A stretch of DNA of 5,770 bases from Spirochaetota bacterium (lineage in GTDB: Bacteria > Spirochaetota > UBA4802 > UBA5368), in NCBI GenBank assembly GCA_017998475.1, contig JAGODA010000212.1:1-5770 (forward strand). The letters run 5' to 3'. The translations under genes were made by a program, and so were the position numbers. The notes beneath the pieces are model-generated. The model searched no databases, had not been told where the DNA came from, and saw nothing but the letters and a program-made list of their open reading frames with translations. Shown one piece after another: positions 5,356-5,770 of this stretch (the stretch's first letter is position 1; the number at the start of each line of letters is the position of its first letter).

Positions 5356-5770
5356 TCAGCTCTCCAGCAGCAGCTCCAGGTACGACCTCCTCTCGAAGCG
5401 CGCAAGCCCGAGGCGTTCGGCCAGAGTGAAGAGCTTTTGTTCGGCCTCCTCGCGGTCCTCGCTCAGAATCTCGATCTCGGCGAAATACCCGAGTCCCTCC
5501 ACGCTGTCCAGGCACACGTGCGCGCCCTCCAGCGCGTACAGCTCGCGCCGCTTTTTCACCGCCCTGACCGGTCTGAAGCCAAGGCGCAGGAGAATCTCCG
5601 CGAAGGCGTCTGCGTCGTCGAGGGCCACCTCGTTCTCGTAGCGCGTCTTGGAGCGCTCGCCGATCTTCGTCCCCTTGTAGGTCACGACCACCCCCCCGCG
5701 CGCGCGGCGTATTCGGAAGTCCTCGTCGGTCGTCGCGAAATCGCGCGAGGGATGGTTGCAGCATGAGTCC
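5356..5770 (-). CDS. CYTH-domain protein, class IV adenylate cyclase (CyaB)-like, N-terminus cut off
   Basis: The frame is open from the window edge to the TGA at 5358-5356, giving the last 137 residues. A GTG at 5691 could be taken as a start, but the upstream codons read SRDFATTDEDFRIRR, which is conserved CYTH sequence, so the gene begins beyond 5770. CYTH features follow in order: the R-x-R strand, TYKGTKIGERSKTRYENEV with its Lys/Arg and Glu residues, KKRRELY, and FAEIEI, whose acidic residues bind metal in the tunnel fold. The N-terminal E-x-E-x-K motif should lie outside the window. CYTH enzymes act on nucleoside triphosphates or other triphosphates; the CyaB-like subgroup is named for adenylate cyclase, but some members are thiamine triphosphatases or tripolyphosphatases. 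Fold assignment is strong, substrate open. The usual Tyr-aromatic pair before N-H-P is Cys-Cys here. Confidence 0.85.
   Translation of the reverse strand, partial: DSCCNHPSRDFATTDEDFRIRRARGGVVVTYKGTKIGERSKTRYENEVALDDADAFAEILLRLGFRPVRAVKKRRELYALEGAHVCLDSVEGLGYFAEIEILSEDREEAEQKLFTLAERLGLARFERRSYLELLLES

Noticed and set aside
5356..5691. Treating the CYTH gene as a complete 111-residue protein starting at GTG 5691
   Set aside because: Codons upstream of 5691 stay open to the window edge and encode conserved CYTH sequence (SRDFATTDEDFRIRR), so the protein is longer and truncated by the window.

Overview
The window is GC-rich bacterial DNA with short, AT-richer intergenic gaps. It holds one complete housekeeping operon (pheS-pheT, + strand) flanked by four leftward genes, two of them cut by the window edges. 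The organism cannot be fixed from one window. The PheT segment around residues 159-173 (IDNKSITHRPDLW) and the PheS subtype with a four-cysteine knuckle fit lineages outside Proteobacteria and Firmicutes. A high-GC spirochaete (Leptospirales-like) is my best guess, held weakly.

Layout. Positions 1-30 (- strand) are the first ten codons of a gene that leaves the window; they look like the start of a sigma-70/ECF-type sigma factor. It has its own extended -10 promoter at about 68-73. Positions 149-661 (- strand) encode a secreted Spy/CpxP-like protein with a strong ribosome binding site, an ECF/sigmaE-like candidate promoter at 692-720 and a GC hairpin terminator at 106-134. Positions 662-826 form a divergent intergenic region with a possible pheS promoter and two overlapping inverted repeats. 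Positions 827-4268 are pheS and pheT, 13 bases apart, encoding the alpha and beta subunits of phenylalanyl-tRNA synthetase. A hairpin at 4355-4372 can serve as terminator for both convergent transcripts. Positions 4400-5194 (- strand) encode an EFR1-type protein: a flavodoxin-like domain followed by two [4Fe-4S] clusters. Its upstream region has a perfect TATAAT box and two small palindromes. Positions 5356-5770 (- strand) are the C-terminal 137 residues of a CYTH-domain (class IV adenylate cyclase/CyaB-like) protein whose N-terminus lies outside the window.

How the parts relate. PheS and PheT form the (alpha-beta)2 enzyme that charges tRNA-Phe and are surely co-transcribed. The sigma-like start, the Spy-like protein and the ECF-like promoter may form a small envelope-stress or metal-stress module, which is the most interesting inference here. 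The EFR1 and CYTH genes appear to be separate transcription units with no clear link to the rest. I see no mobile element, CRISPR array, tRNA, rRNA or T-box.
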